DNA of 64,000 bases from Ilyomonas limi (GTDB lineage: Bacteria; Bacteroidota; Bacteroidia; Chitinophagales; Chitinophagaceae): positions 248,001 through 312,000 of the forward strand of contig NZ_SZQL01000003.1 in assembly GCF_005233845.1 (NCBI RefSeq), in the 5' to 3' direction. The notes under the pieces are model-generated. The model was not told the origin of the DNA and searched no databases. It saw only the letters and a list, made by a program, of their open reading frames with translations. Shown in pieces: positions 8,613 through 17,103 of this stretch. Within the stretch, counting starts at the first letter, position 1, and every line of letters begins with the position of its first letter. Both the position numbers and the translations under genes were made by a program.

Positions 8613-9251
8613 TTACTGCTTTTCATGCTGCACCACAAAATCCAATGCTTGTTTAATAGCATCTTTTGGCGGCGCATTTATTTCTAAACTATTGGCTGTA
8701 GGGCTGTTCGGGCAAGGGTTTGCTTTATCTCCTCCATTGATGCTGGCAATAGCTGCATATTTATTCGCAATAAAACAATTTAATAGCTTAGCCATATCGC
8801 CGCCATTACCAACACCTATAACATATAATTGCTTTGGGTCGCACTTATATTGCTGTATAAAAAAATCTACCATAATAGAGATAAAACCTGCATCGTTAAT
8901 GCTGTCGGTAGCAGGAAGAGGCGCGCCTGTTTTGCTGTTCCAGTGCCCTGCAACTGCATCGGGATAGAGTACTACGCAATCACCCGAATCGGCTTTTGCA
9001 TGAATGATATCTCCTAAACTTTTGATAGTATTTTGGGCATTGCTGTTTGCATCGTGCAGTATCACTATTAAAGGGTAAGAATCCTTTTTACCCCAATTCA
9101 AAGGCATGTAATAGGTGATGAGACGCGGGGTATCATCAATATTAAAATCGGAGGTATAAATGCCTTGCGGCTGTATGGCCTCGTACTGGCAAAACGCATG
9201 GGATATACTAAAAGAAAGCAGCAGCACCACAATAAATTTCATCAGCTTCAT
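8613..9251 (-). CDS. Secreted esterase/PHB-depolymerase-fold protein lacking the nucleophile Ser
   Basis: Small alpha/beta-hydrolase protein (212 residues from ATG 9251; ATG 9242 and GTG 9266 are alternatives). The N-terminus is a signal peptide (KFIVVLLLSFSISHAFC). The fold matches the LpqC/feruloyl-esterase/PHB-depolymerase family: strand PLIVILHDANSNAQ, block GHWNS...NDAGFIS, and elbow YVIGVGNGGDMAKLL. In active relatives the elbow reads G-x-S-N-G-G; here the Ser position is Gly (codon GGT), and the segment that would carry the catalytic His is short or absent. It is therefore probably not a normal Ser hydrolase; a binding role or a decaying enzyme is more likely. It lies downstream of cysJ on the same strand, separated by 96 bp containing a large hairpin. 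Confidence 0.75.
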   Translation of the reverse strand: MKLMKFIVVLLLSFSISHAFCQYEAIQPQGIYTSDFNIDDTPRLITYYMPLNWGKKDSYPLIVILHDANSNAQNTIKSLGDIIHAKADSGDCVVLYPDAVAGHWNSKTGAPLPATDSINDAGFISIMVDFFIQQYKCDPKQLYVIGVGNGGDMAKLLNCFIANKYAAIASINGGDKANPCPNSPTANSLEINAPPKDAIKQALDFVVQHEKQ

Positions 9252-9284
9252 AAGATTAATTATCACTGATAAAGATACTGCAAG

Positions 9285-9330
9285 TACGCAGCTTTCTGTT
9301 TACTTTATTGTAAACAAAATTAGCTGCGTA
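9285..9330. other. Long two-tier hairpin between cysJ and esterase-like gene
   Basis: Outer stem TACGCAGCT (9285-9293) with AGCTGCGTA (9322-9330), 9 bp. Inner stem GTTTAC (9298-9303) with GTAAAC (9310-9315), 6 bp. On the plus strand the right outer arm also overlaps GCGTAATACGC, which is directly followed by TTTTTT, so two alternative hairpins share one arm. For the minus-strand cysJ transcript it lies 18-63 bp after the stop. Confidence 0.6.
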
Positions 9331-9347
9331 ATACGCTTTTTTATAGA

Positions 9348-11042
9348 TTAATATACATCTTTCAAATACCTGCCTTCTTCTTTTAACTGCTCCAAAAACT
9401 GTATAGCATCTGCAGTTGTTTTGTTGCCAAATTGTTCAACTATCTGCAATAATGTATTTTCAACATCTACACTCATTGGCTCTTTGGCTCCGCACACAAA
9501 AACGGATGCGCCGCTGGTAAGCCATTGGTACAGCTCGTTGCCGTGTTGCAGCATTTTATGCTGCACATATACTTTCTCTTTTTGATCTCTTGAAAACGCA
9601 ACATTTAGCTTGGTTAATACGCCGGTTTCCAGCCAGTTTTGTAATTCTGTTTGATAAAGAAAGTCGGTAACAAAATGCTGGTCGCCAAAGAACAGCCAGT
9701 TACGCCCGGAAGCGCCTGTAGCATCTCTGTGTGCAAGGAATGAACGGAAAGGCGCAATGCCGGTGCCCGGCCCAATCATGATAATGTCTTTATCATCTTC
9801 GGGTAAGCGGAACTGTGCGTTTTTATGAATATAAAACTCAAATGCCGTTTCTTCGGGTAAGCCGGTAAGATAGCCAGAACATAAGCCGCATTTTTGCTCA
9901 TCATTTACTGCAAAATGGTCTTTTGCAACAGTAAGATGTATTTCGCCACTGTGTGCTTCGGGCGAGGAGGAAATAGAATATAGGCGTGGTGTAATGGGCT
10001 CTAAGATGTCAACTAACTGCTGAAACTGATTTGTATCTTTTAATGGATAAATCCTAAGCAAATCCAGCAAACCCATTTTGGTAGCCGGAATATCCTGGCT
10101 TACAAGGCTGGCATATTTTGCAACCACTCTTTCAGGTAAATAAATAATATTCAGCTTTTTCTTTAATAATTCCGGAGCTGTAAACTGCTCGTCTTTGTAA
10201 GTAAAAGTGCTGCTATCATCAAGCTGCAGTAATTGAATAATGTAGTCAACCACTGATTGAGGATTTTCGGGGATAACACCCAAAGCATCGCCCGGTACAT
10301 ATTCAATCTCATCCCCGGCAATCTCCATATGATGCGTTTGCTTGTTGGAACCTCTGTCATTAAGATTGATATTAGTTAAGATTGTTCCATTATAAATCTT
10401 TTTGCCGCTTGATTTTTTTGCAACAACAGGAGCAGCTTGTATGCTGATAGTGTCCTCCGTATTATTCAATTGCTGCAATACGTGCTGAAACCAATCGTTA
10501 GCCTCACTCTCATAATCCACATCGCACTTTTGCAAAGGAACTATGCGCTCACCGCCCAGCTTGCTTAATTGCAGGTCAACATCTTCGCCTGCTTTACAAA
10601 ACAGCGGGTAAGAAGTATCACCCAGCGCCAATACACCATACTTCAGTTTATCCAGCCTGAAGCCGTTGTTGTGTATATGATCGTAAAACTTTTTTGCAGC
10701 AGCAGGTGGCTCACCTTCGCCTTGTGTGCTTATGATAGAAAGCAGGTATTCTTCTTTAGGTAAATCATTGAGACGATATTGATCGAGGCTAACCAGTTTT
10801 GCATTAATACCACTTTTTTTGGCCTTCGCTGCAAATTCAGAAGCCAGCTTTTTGGAATTACCTGTTTCGGTGCCGTAAGTAATAGTAAGCTTATTAACAA
10901 CAGGCTTTGCAGGTGCAACTGCTTTCGTTTGATTGGTGGTTGAATATTTCCCGGCTATATAACCGCTCAACCAAAAAAGTTCTTCTTTAGTAAACGTTGA
11001 AACTATTTCTTCAACCAATTTCAATTTAGGTGATGCTAACAT
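9348..11042 (-). CDS. cysJ: Sulfite reductase flavoprotein subunit (CysJ-type diflavin reductase)
   Basis: NADPH-dependent diflavin reductase of 564 residues that feeds electrons to a sulfite reductase hemoprotein. Order of parts: a short N-terminal helix region (KLVEEIVSTFTKEELFWLSG), a flavodoxin domain (ITYGTETGNSKKLASEF, STQGEGEPP, ALGDTSYPLFC), a FAD-binding domain with RLYSISSSPEAHSGEIHLTV and CGLCSGYL, and an NADPH domain with MIGPGTGIAPFRSFL and FVCGAKEPMS ending in GRYLKDVY. All hallmark residues are present. cobA lies 21 bp upstream on the same strand, which makes sense because the partner hemoprotein needs siroheme. The hemoprotein gene cysI is not in the window. Confidence 0.92.
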   Translation of the reverse strand: MLASPKLKLVEEIVSTFTKEELFWLSGYIAGKYSTTNQTKAVAPAKPVVNKLTITYGTETGNSKKLASEFAAKAKKSGINAKLVSLDQYRLNDLPKEEYLLSIISTQGEGEPPAAAKKFYDHIHNNGFRLDKLKYGVLALGDTSYPLFCKAGEDVDLQLSKLGGERIVPLQKCDVDYESEANDWFQHVLQQLNNTEDTISIQAAPVVAKKSSGKKIYNGTILTNINLNDRGSNKQTHHMEIAGDEIEYVPGDALGVIPENPQSVVDYIIQLLQLDDSSTFTYKDEQFTAPELLKKKLNIIYLPERVVAKYASLVSQDIPATKMGLLDLLRIYPLKDTNQFQQLVDILEPITPRLYSISSSPEAHSGEIHLTVAKDHFAVNDEQKCGLCSGYLTGLPEETAFEFYIHKNAQFRLPEDDKDIIMIGPGTGIAPFRSFLAHRDATGASGRNWLFFGDQHFVTDFLYQTELQNWLETGVLTKLNVAFSRDQKEKVYVQHKMLQHGNELYQWLTSGASVFVCGAKEPMSVDVENTLLQIVEQFGNKTTADAIQFLEQLKEEGRYLKDVY

Positions 11043-11063
11043 AATGCTTGTTTATACTGTTAA

Positions 11064-11897
11064 TTATGCCCGTTCTGCTTTAGGGTAGGTCGCTGCTTTA
11101 TCTTCAACCGGAGCAAAGTATTCCTGCGTTGTCTCTTTATTCTGTAACCAATAGAATTGCTGATGCAGTTGAACTACTTTGCCTATAATCAGCAGCGAAG
11201 GAGATTTGAATACTTTGCTGCCCTGCTTTGCCGCAAACTCATACAAGTTGCTCGTATATATTGTTTGCAAAGGCGTGGTTGCCTGTTCCACTACTGCTAT
11301 CCATTTATCTTCGGCTATGCCATTTGCCGTAAGTTTTGCAACCACATGATCGGCAGTTTCTGCCGACATATAAAAAACCAAAGTATCCGATGTTGCTGCA
11401 AGTTCCTGCCAATATGCATCAGAAATAACCTCAGTTTTATAGCAGGTAAGAAAACGAACGGCAGTAGCATAATTTCTTGCAGTTAAAGGAATGCCGCTAT
11501 ATGCCGCTGCACCCGAGGCAGCAGTAATGCCGGGCACAACTTCGTAAGGAATATTATGCTTAACCAGCGTTTGAAGTTCATCTAAAATATTGGAGAAGAT
11601 AGATACATCGCCACCTTTTAATCTTACTACCAGTTTACCCTGCAACGCATAATCTACCATTAATTCATTAATGGTCGTCTGTGGTGTAGATGCGCCGCGC
11701 CTGCATTGTTTGCCAACGTACAAAACCTCCGCCTGCGGGTTTACATACTCCTCCATAATCACATCGCTTACAAGCCGGTCTGTTAGTACAACATCTGCTT
11801 TTTGTAAGTAGCGTGCAGCTTTAACCGTAAGCAGTTCCGGATCGCCGGGACCGGCGCCTGCTATAATTACTTTGCCTTTTTGAAAATTGTGTTTCAT
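11064..11897 (-). CDS. cobA: Uroporphyrinogen-III C-methyltransferase (siroheme branch)
   Basis: SUMT enzyme that methylates uroporphyrinogen III to precorrin-2, the entry to siroheme. Family motifs are KVIIAGAGPGDPELLTVKA near the N-terminus, VVLTDRLVSD, VVRLKGGDVSIFSN, VPGITAASGAAAYSGIPLT and SLLIIGKVV. The GGD motif continues VSIFS instead of the enterobacterial PFIFG. There are about 30 extra residues at the C-terminus (APVEDKAATYP). The ATG at 11897 is chosen because the earlier in-frame start (11942) falls inside a dyad that looks like an operator. It sits directly upstream of cysJ (21 bp) and downstream of a LysR gene, consistent with a sulfite-reduction operon. Confidence 0.88.
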   Translation of the reverse strand: MKHNFQKGKVIIAGAGPGDPELLTVKAARYLQKADVVLTDRLVSDVIMEEYVNPQAEVLYVGKQCRRGASTPQTTINELMVDYALQGKLVVRLKGGDVSIFSNILDELQTLVKHNIPYEVVPGITAASGAAAYSGIPLTARNYATAVRFLTCYKTEVISDAYWQELAATSDTLVFYMSAETADHVVAKLTANGIAEDKWIAVVEQATTPLQTIYTSNLYEFAAKQGSKVFKSPSLLIIGKVVQLHQQFYWLQNKETTQEYFAPVEDKAATYPKAERA

Positions 11898-11929
11898 GCT
11901 GCGCATGTGATTTCTTCCATAATAGAAGA

Positions 11930-11950
11930 TTTCACATTGCAAAAGTGAAA
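11930..11950 (-). promoter_or_regulatory. Candidate LysR-type operator upstream of cobA-cysJ
   Basis: A 21-bp dyad TTTCAC-N9-GTGAAA lies 33 bp before the chosen cobA start, in the gap after the lysR gene. It contains the T-N11-A spacing typical of LysR-type binding sites. On the minus strand it overlaps CACTTTTG, one mismatch from a Bacteroidota -7 TAnnTTTG element, so a bound regulator would touch the promoter. Confidence 0.5.
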
Positions 11951-11991
11951 CAGAAGTATGGGGAAAGGAAATTGATAAAAGTAATGGGTCA

Positions 11992-12885
11992 TTACTTTAA
12001 GTTATACTGCTTGGCAAAAGTGATAAACAAATGAGCTAACTGTTCGGATGTACCCTGCCTTTCAATAAAGTAAAAAAAGCGTTCAATTGTTAACCCATCC
12101 ACATCAATAATACGGAAAACATGGTTAGACAATTCGGTAAAAACCGAATGAACAGAAAGAAATGCCATACAGTTGGAACTTCGGAGATAGGTTTTAATAG
12201 CTTCTGTAGAACCTAATTCCATTTCAATATTAAGCTGAGAAAAATGGAGTCCGACACCTTTTAGCGCATAGGCAATCACATCTAATGTACCCGAACCGGC
12301 TTCTCTTATAAGCAGTGGAATGCGTTTTAACTCATGGAGAGTAATATGTGATTTTTTTGCTAACGGATGATGAATATTGCTCACCAGTACAATTTCATCC
12401 TTTACATACTCCGTATATTTTATACCTACATTTTTCGATTTACCTTCAATTAAACCAAGGTCAATATCGTTGTTCAGCAGTGCATGTTCTATTTGTTCCG
12501 TATTACCATTCAGCAACTTTACTTTTACATCTTTATATTTCTTATGAAACTCCGCCAGTGCAGCAGGTATAATGTATTGACTAATAGTAGTGCTTGCACC
12601 AAGATGTAATACCCCTTTGTGTGTATCGGAGAAGCTGTTTAAATCAAACTCCATCTTCCGGTAGATGGTTAACAATTGCTCGGTGTATTGCAGCATTACC
12701 TGCCCTTGCTGTGTTAGTTTAATCTGGTTTCCCTGCCGCTCAAACAACTGCACTTTAAAGTATTGTTCCAGTTCCTGTATATGTTTGGTAACTGCCGGTT
12801 GTGTAATAAACAAATCGGCAGCCGCTTTAGTAAAGCTTAAGCGCTTTGCAACTGTATAAAAAACTTTTAGTCTGAAGTCAAACAT
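11992..12885 (-). CDS. LysR-family transcriptional regulator (sulfur/siroheme neighbourhood)
   Basis: Typical LTTR of 297 residues. The N-terminal winged helix-turn-helix spans residues 1-60 (LKVFYTVAKRLSFTKAAADL, then FITQPAVTKHIQELEQYF), followed by a linker helix and a periplasmic-binding-protein-like effector domain (LGASTTISQYIIPAALAEFH at about 93-112, and LLIREAGSGTLDVIAYAL). It resembles CysB/CysL-type regulators, which in other bacteria control sulfite reductase genes. Its position, directly before cobA-cysJ on the same strand with a dyad in the gap, supports that role here by inference. Only 27 bp separate it from the upstream SDR gene, so the two may be co-transcribed. Confidence 0.88.
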   Translation of the reverse strand: MFDFRLKVFYTVAKRLSFTKAAADLFITQPAVTKHIQELEQYFKVQLFERQGNQIKLTQQGQVMLQYTEQLLTIYRKMEFDLNSFSDTHKGVLHLGASTTISQYIIPAALAEFHKKYKDVKVKLLNGNTEQIEHALLNNDIDLGLIEGKSKNVGIKYTEYVKDEIVLVSNIHHPLAKKSHITLHELKRIPLLIREAGSGTLDVIAYALKGVGLHFSQLNIEMELGSTEAIKTYLRSSNCMAFLSVHSVFTELSNHVFRIIDVDGLTIERFFYFIERQGTSEQLAHLFITFAKQYNLK

Positions 12886-12912
12886 AAACTTGCTTAATGC
12901 GCTTCTATTTAC

Positions 12913-13587
12913 TTAAGACCCGTTATATACCTTAATAACCGGTTGCCTGATGGCATCAGCAGCTTCGGTACAATAGAAGTAAATAATATCTGCAATCCTT
13001 TCCGGCTTTACCCATGCATCAAAGTTGGCATTGGGCATTGCTTTTCTGTTGGCTGGCGTATCTATGATAGATGGAACAATAAGGCTGGTAACCACGTCTT
13101 TTCCATTCGCCTCTTCATTTAGCATTGTTGCCAGCTTTTGTAGCAAAGACTTGGAAAGGGCATACCCCATCACATCCTTAGCGCCATTATCTTCTACTCC
13201 CGGGCGTGCGCCGGTAAGAAAAATGCGCCCGCTACCGCGCTGCAGCATGTGCCTGAATGCGGGTTTAGCTGCATGATATGCCGTTTCAAAATTAAGCTGG
13301 TATTGAAAGGTAAGATCACTGCTTTTAGTAGTATGAATATTACCCATGGCAAAGCCGCCTGCAGTAGCTATGAGCACATCTATAGCACCATATTTTTCAA
13401 CAATACTATCTACCAATGCTTCGGTATCTGCTTCATCATTAAGGTCAACATACATTGCCTCAAAAGGAGTATTTATTGGTGCTTTTTTATTTACAGTGCC
13501 AATTACGCGATAACCTTCTGCTAAAAATTTATTGACTACTGCTGTGCCGAGATTACCAGTGGCGCCTGTTACTAATACTGTTTTCAT
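12913..13587 (-). CDS. Short-chain dehydrogenase/reductase
   Basis: Classical-size SDR of 224 residues. The nucleotide-binding motif is VLVTGATGNLGTAVVNKF at the N-terminus, the strand-4 motif is IATAGGFAMG, and the YxxxK pair is in MGYALSKSLLQKL. The strand that normally supplies the catalytic Ser reads FLTGARPGVE, with Thr/Gly rather than the common SS, resembling small dihydropteridine-reductase-like SDRs. The substrate cannot be told. It precedes the lysR gene by 27 bp on the same strand. Confidence 0.85.
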   Translation of the reverse strand: MKTVLVTGATGNLGTAVVNKFLAEGYRVIGTVNKKAPINTPFEAMYVDLNDEADTEALVDSIVEKYGAIDVLIATAGGFAMGNIHTTKSSDLTFQYQLNFETAYHAAKPAFRHMLQRGSGRIFLTGARPGVEDNGAKDVMGYALSKSLLQKLATMLNEEANGKDVVTSLIVPSIIDTPANRKAMPNANFDAWVKPERIADIIYFYCTEAADAIRQPVIKVYNGS

Positions 13588-13780
13588 GGGTGTATAAAGT
13601 TATAATAATTATATGCGGCAAGTTAGGGAAGTATTGGAATGAATAAGCTTGTAATAATAGCAGACAGGATTAAAAGAAGAGACTTATAGATAAAGTTAAA
13701 AAGCTAAGGCTTTACTAAGAACCCTTTTTACATAGTTCCCAATAAAGCCCTCTATACATTCCTTTGTCCTTTATCAATGC

Positions 13781-14905
13781 TTATTTCAGCACTTCCGCCA
13801 GTTTTGCTTCCAGTTCTGGCCCGCGCAAACTGCTGGCTATAATAGTTCCCTGCGGATCAATCAATACATTAAACGGAATACCATCAAACTGGTAGGTTTC
13901 TACCGCCGGGCTTGCCCATTGTTTCAGGTCGCTCATCTGGTGCCATACTAATCCATCTTTTTTTATCGCCTCTAACCATGCTTGTTTATCATCGTCCAGC
14001 GATACGCCAAGAATTGTAAAGTTTTTGTCTTTATATTGGTTATATGCGGCTACTACATTAGGATTTTCCTGCCGGCAAGGCCCGCACCAGCTTGCCCAAA
14101 AATCCACCAGCAGATACTTGCCTTTAAAATCACTGATGCTTACCGGCTTACCGGTTACATCCTGCATGGTAAGATTGGGTGCCGGTTTGCCAACGAGCGG
14201 GTAAGCTTTAGGCTTAGCATCTTCTATAGCCGTTTGCAATCTTGCCTTCAGGGTAGCTAATCCACTGCTTTCCTTAAACCGGTTAGAAGCATCGCTGGCC
14301 AGCTTGTACAAATCGTCAAAAGACATTGTTTGCATATTGGCAGCCTGGCCCAATGCAAACTGCACCAAAGCCGGACTGTTCGCTTCAGCAACCGTTTTTT
14401 TAATATAATCATTCAGTTGTTTTACCTGTCCCTGCACATTGCTTACAGCCATTTGCTTTGCACTATCCGGTGCCTGCTGTGCCTGCTGGTAGGCAGCTCC
14501 TATAGAGGAATCTTTTTGTATAAAAGTGGTAATAAATTTATACAGATTGGTACTGGCATCAGAGCCATTTATCTCGGGATGACGCGCATTGAGCGAATCA
14601 ACATTCACCGTAATATCGTCATTATCGTTGATGAATAAAGCCTGTAACCCGCTGGGAACGCTTACAAAATACAGGCCCTCTTCTTTGCCAATAGTTTTTA
14701 ATTTGTACGAGCCATCAGCACCAAGCGTAGCAGAATCTACAATCTGCACCTCGCTGCCGTCGGACGGTAAGTGGCTTAAATAGACAGGTTGCTTTTGTAC
14801 ATGCAAAATCTTACCGTTTACAGTAAATTCGCCATTGCCATTGTGTTGCTTGCAGGCCATCAGGCTAATGCCTGCAATGGCCGCTATAAGTATGTTCTTC
14901 GTCAT
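13781..14905 (-). CDS. TlpA-like thioredoxin-fold lipoprotein with N-terminal DUF4369-like domain
   Basis: Envelope thiol-disulfide oxidoreductase of 374 residues, common in Bacteroidota. The N-terminus is a lipoprotein signal with lipobox SLMAC at residues 14-18. Residues about 25-120 form a beta domain like DUF4369 (FTVNGKILHVQKQPVYL, DGSYKLKTIGKEEGLYFV). A helical linker follows, and then a TlpA/AhpC-like domain from about 235 (LVGKPAPNLTMQDVTGKPVS) with redox motif FWASWCGPCRQENP and the cis-Pro loop FDGIPFNVLIDPQG. It probably reduces periplasmic disulfides or supports cytochrome maturation; the exact partner is unknown. It is transcribed alone, with a repeat region upstream. Confidence 0.87.
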   Translation of the reverse strand: MTKNILIAAIAGISLMACKQHNGNGEFTVNGKILHVQKQPVYLSHLPSDGSEVQIVDSATLGADGSYKLKTIGKEEGLYFVSVPSGLQALFINDNDDITVNVDSLNARHPEINGSDASTNLYKFITTFIQKDSSIGAAYQQAQQAPDSAKQMAVSNVQGQVKQLNDYIKKTVAEANSPALVQFALGQAANMQTMSFDDLYKLASDASNRFKESSGLATLKARLQTAIEDAKPKAYPLVGKPAPNLTMQDVTGKPVSISDFKGKYLLVDFWASWCGPCRQENPNVVAAYNQYKDKNFTILGVSLDDDKQAWLEAIKKDGLVWHQMSDLKQWASPAVETYQFDGIPFNVLIDPQGTIIASSLRGPELEAKLAEVLK

Positions 14906-14937
14906 TATTGCAAAGTGATTGTGTTGTTTAATTTTTT

Positions 14938-15025
14938 AACCGTTAAGGCGCAAAGGTTCATAAAGAATAGTAAAGCATATGAATAACCTTTGTGTGACCT
15001 TTTTCTTCGTGCCTTTATGCTTCTA
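14938..15025. repeat. Dispersed repeat copy 2 with inverted partner
   Basis: GTTAAGGCGCAAAGGTTCAT AAAG at the left matches the copy at 8298. The right half (ACCTTTGTGTGACC, TTCGTGCCTTTATGC) is an imperfect inverted copy of the same motif, so the whole region can fold. It fills the gap between the tlpA-like start and the gatB stop, both on the minus strand. Confidence 0.55.
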
Positions 15026-15035
15026 AATTTAAATG

Positions 15036-16481
15036 CTAAGCGTTTAATTTTTGCTGGAGTAAATCGGTTACTGCTTTTGGGTCTGCCTTGCCTTTGCTCC
15101 TTTTTTTTACCTCTCCAACAAACAAACCAATTAAGCCTTTTTTGCCCCTTTTATATTCGGTTACTTTATCGGGCATGTTCTTTATTACTTCATCTATCCA
15201 ATTTTCAATCTCGCTGCTGTTGCTCGTTTGCAATAGGTTCATCTCAGTAGCTACCTCCAGTGGTGTTAGCTCTTCATTGCCAATCAACACGGGTAATATA
15301 CGTTGCGAAGCCACCGAAAAGTTTACCTTGCCATCTTCCACCATTTGTATAAGTGCAACTAATTGTAATGGCGAAAGCTGCAATTGGTCAAATGTAATCT
15401 TTGCATCATTCACATGCTGGCGCAGCGGGCCATTTATCCAGTTGGCAGCCGCCTTGTAATGGGTAGTGTGTTTTATTACTTTGTTGTAATAATCACTTAT
15501 TTCTTTTTCGGTACACAACTGCGCTGCATCGTATTCGCTTAAGCCTGCCACTTTGTATTTTTCCTGCAACTCGTAAGGCAATGCAGGCTGTGCTTCCTGT
15601 ATATTTTGTATAAACGATTCCGAAAGATGAAATGGCGATAAATCCGGCTCGGGGAAATAGCGGTAATCGTTCGCTTCTTCTTTATCGCGAATGGCAAACG
15701 TAGTATCGGTGGAAGCATCGAAACTGCGTGTTTGCTGTATAATGCGTTCGCCTTTTTCCAGCAGATTAATCATGCGCGTAATCTCGTATTCAATTGCCCT
15801 TTTCACATTACGGATGGAGTTAAGGTTTTTTACCTCCACCTTGGTACCCAGCTTTGTTTCACCTTTCAGCCGCACCGAAACATTAGCATCGCAGCGCAAG
15901 CTACCTTCTTCCATATTACCGTCGCAAATGCCCAGCCAGCGCACGAGGCGGCGCACTTCGGTCACATACTGGTATGCTTCATCGGCAGTGTGGAGGTCGG
16001 GCTCGGTTACAATTTCTATTAGCGGTGTACCGGCACGGTTATAATCCACGCAGGTATAGTCTTCCTCAATATCATGAATACTTTTGCCCGCATCTTCTTC
16101 AAGATGAATACGGTTGAGCTGAATATCGCGGTTGCCAGTTTCCGTTTTAATCATCACATATCCGCCTTTACAAATAGGCGTGGTGTGCTGCGATACCTGG
16201 TAACCTTTGGGCAAATCGGGATAAAAATAGTTTTTGCGGGCGAAGTAGTTGTAGCGCTCTATCTCACAGTGGCAGGCAAGTCCCATTTTAATGGCATATT
16301 CCACCGCTTTTTTGTTGGTCATGGGCAAAGTACCGGGATGGCCAAGCGTAATGGCGCTTACATGCGTATTGGGCGCTGCGCCAAATGCGGTGCTATCGCC
16401 GCAAAATAACTTGCTGGCAGTAGCTAACTGCGCATGTACTTCCAGCCCGATGACGGCTTCATATTTATCGGCAAAACTCAT
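15036..16481 (-). CDS. gatB: Aspartyl/glutamyl-tRNA amidotransferase subunit B
   Basis: GatB of the GatCAB complex, which converts Glu-tRNA(Gln) and/or Asp-tRNA(Asn) to the amidated forms. 481 residues from the ATG at 16481; the earlier in-frame start at 16526 adds 15 non-conserved residues. Motifs are YEAVIGLEVHAQLAT, KLFCGDST, LGHPGTLPMTNKKAVEYAIK, FYPDLPKGYQVSQ, HLEEDAGKSIHD, DYNRAGTPLIEIVTEPD and RCDANVSVR. The C-terminal helical YqeY-like tail is complete (GEVKKRSKGKADPKAVTDLL). gatA and gatC are not adjacent, which is common in this phylum. Confidence 0.96.
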   Translation of the reverse strand: MSFADKYEAVIGLEVHAQLATASKLFCGDSTAFGAAPNTHVSAITLGHPGTLPMTNKKAVEYAIKMGLACHCEIERYNYFARKNYFYPDLPKGYQVSQHTTPICKGGYVMIKTETGNRDIQLNRIHLEEDAGKSIHDIEEDYTCVDYNRAGTPLIEIVTEPDLHTADEAYQYVTEVRRLVRWLGICDGNMEEGSLRCDANVSVRLKGETKLGTKVEVKNLNSIRNVKRAIEYEITRMINLLEKGERIIQQTRSFDASTDTTFAIRDKEEANDYRYFPEPDLSPFHLSESFIQNIQEAQPALPYELQEKYKVAGLSEYDAAQLCTEKEISDYYNKVIKHTTHYKAAANWINGPLRQHVNDAKITFDQLQLSPLQLVALIQMVEDGKVNFSVASQRILPVLIGNEELTPLEVATEMNLLQTSNSSEIENWIDEVIKNMPDKVTEYKRGKKGLIGLFVGEVKKRSKGKADPKAVTDLLQQKLNA

Positions 16482-16585
16482 GGTATTCCTTGTGATAAAA
16501 GGCTGTAAAGGTATTAATTGAAGCATAAATAAACATTGGTATTGTTTTGTATTAAGTAATCAATCAGTTAAAAAACAGCTTATTT

Positions 16586-17014
16586 ATGTGGTTAATCTTC
16601 GCCATTCTCGATGCGCTCATGGCTGCCGTTTCGGTTATACTTACCAAGGCCGGTGTAAAAAATGTAAATCCGGTGCTTGCTTTTGCTCTGCAATCTGTAC
16701 TTATTCTTATCGTTTCCTGGAGCCCGGTTTTATACAAGGGCAATCAGAATGAAGTAGGCAAAATAGACAAACAAGCCTGGCTGTTTCTTGCCGGTGCCGG
16801 TGTGGCTACCGCATTGTCTTCGCTGTTTAAATTCCGCGCTTTAAAGGAGGGAAACGCGGGCGCGGTTACTTCTATAGACCGCGGCGCGCTGGTATTTGTA
16901 GTTATTTTTGCCACGCTGTTTTTAAAAGAAAAACTAACCTGGCAATTAGTAGCAGGCAGTATTTTAATCATTGGCGGCGCGGTATTGATTGCGACGGCGC
17001 AGCAGGAAAAGTAG
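16586..17014 (+). CDS. EamA-family half-size transporter
   Basis: Small drug/metabolite-type membrane protein of 142 residues with about five hydrophobic segments and a single EamA repeat. Typical features are LDALMAAVSVILTKAGVKNV at the start, FKFRALKEGNAGAVTSIDRG in the middle and TLFLKEKLTWQLVAGSILII near the end. Full DMT proteins have two such repeats (about 300 residues), so this one would act as a dimer. It is a stand-alone gene between gatB (divergent) and the patatin gene (convergent). Confidence 0.85.
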   Translation: MWLIFAILDALMAAVSVILTKAGVKNVNPVLAFALQSVLILIVSWSPVLYKGNQNEVGKIDKQAWLFLAGAGVATALSSLFKFRALKEGNAGAVTSIDRGALVFVVIFATLFLKEKLTWQLVAGSILIIGGAVLIATAQQEK

Positions 17015-17026
17015 CTTTTACATGAT

Positions 17027-17066
17027 GATTTTTCTATTTTTTGCTGATGAAATTGATAGAAAAATC
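17027..17066. terminator. Hairpin between convergent genes
   Basis: An 11-bp perfect stem GATTTTTCTAT (17027-17037) with ATAGAAAAATC (17056-17066) and an 18-nt loop. It lies between the stops of the EamA gene and the patatin gene and may serve both strands. Because the T-rich part is within the stem it is only a moderate terminator candidate. Confidence 0.45.
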
Positions 17067-17103
17067 CGCTGTGGTTTACTCCGGAGCCTCTGTAGTTTCA
17101 AAA

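Noticed and set aside
8417-8656. Plus-strand open frame of 79 codons between rodA and the esterase-like gene
   Set aside because: It is built from the REP-like repeat and the palindromic hairpin, and overlaps the end of the esterase-like gene.
13700-13713. AAAGC-CTTA-GCTTT mini-hairpin downstream of the TlpA-like gene (minus strand)
   Set aside because: Only a 5-bp stem, 68 bp past the stop, with an interrupted T tract; too weak to list as a terminator.
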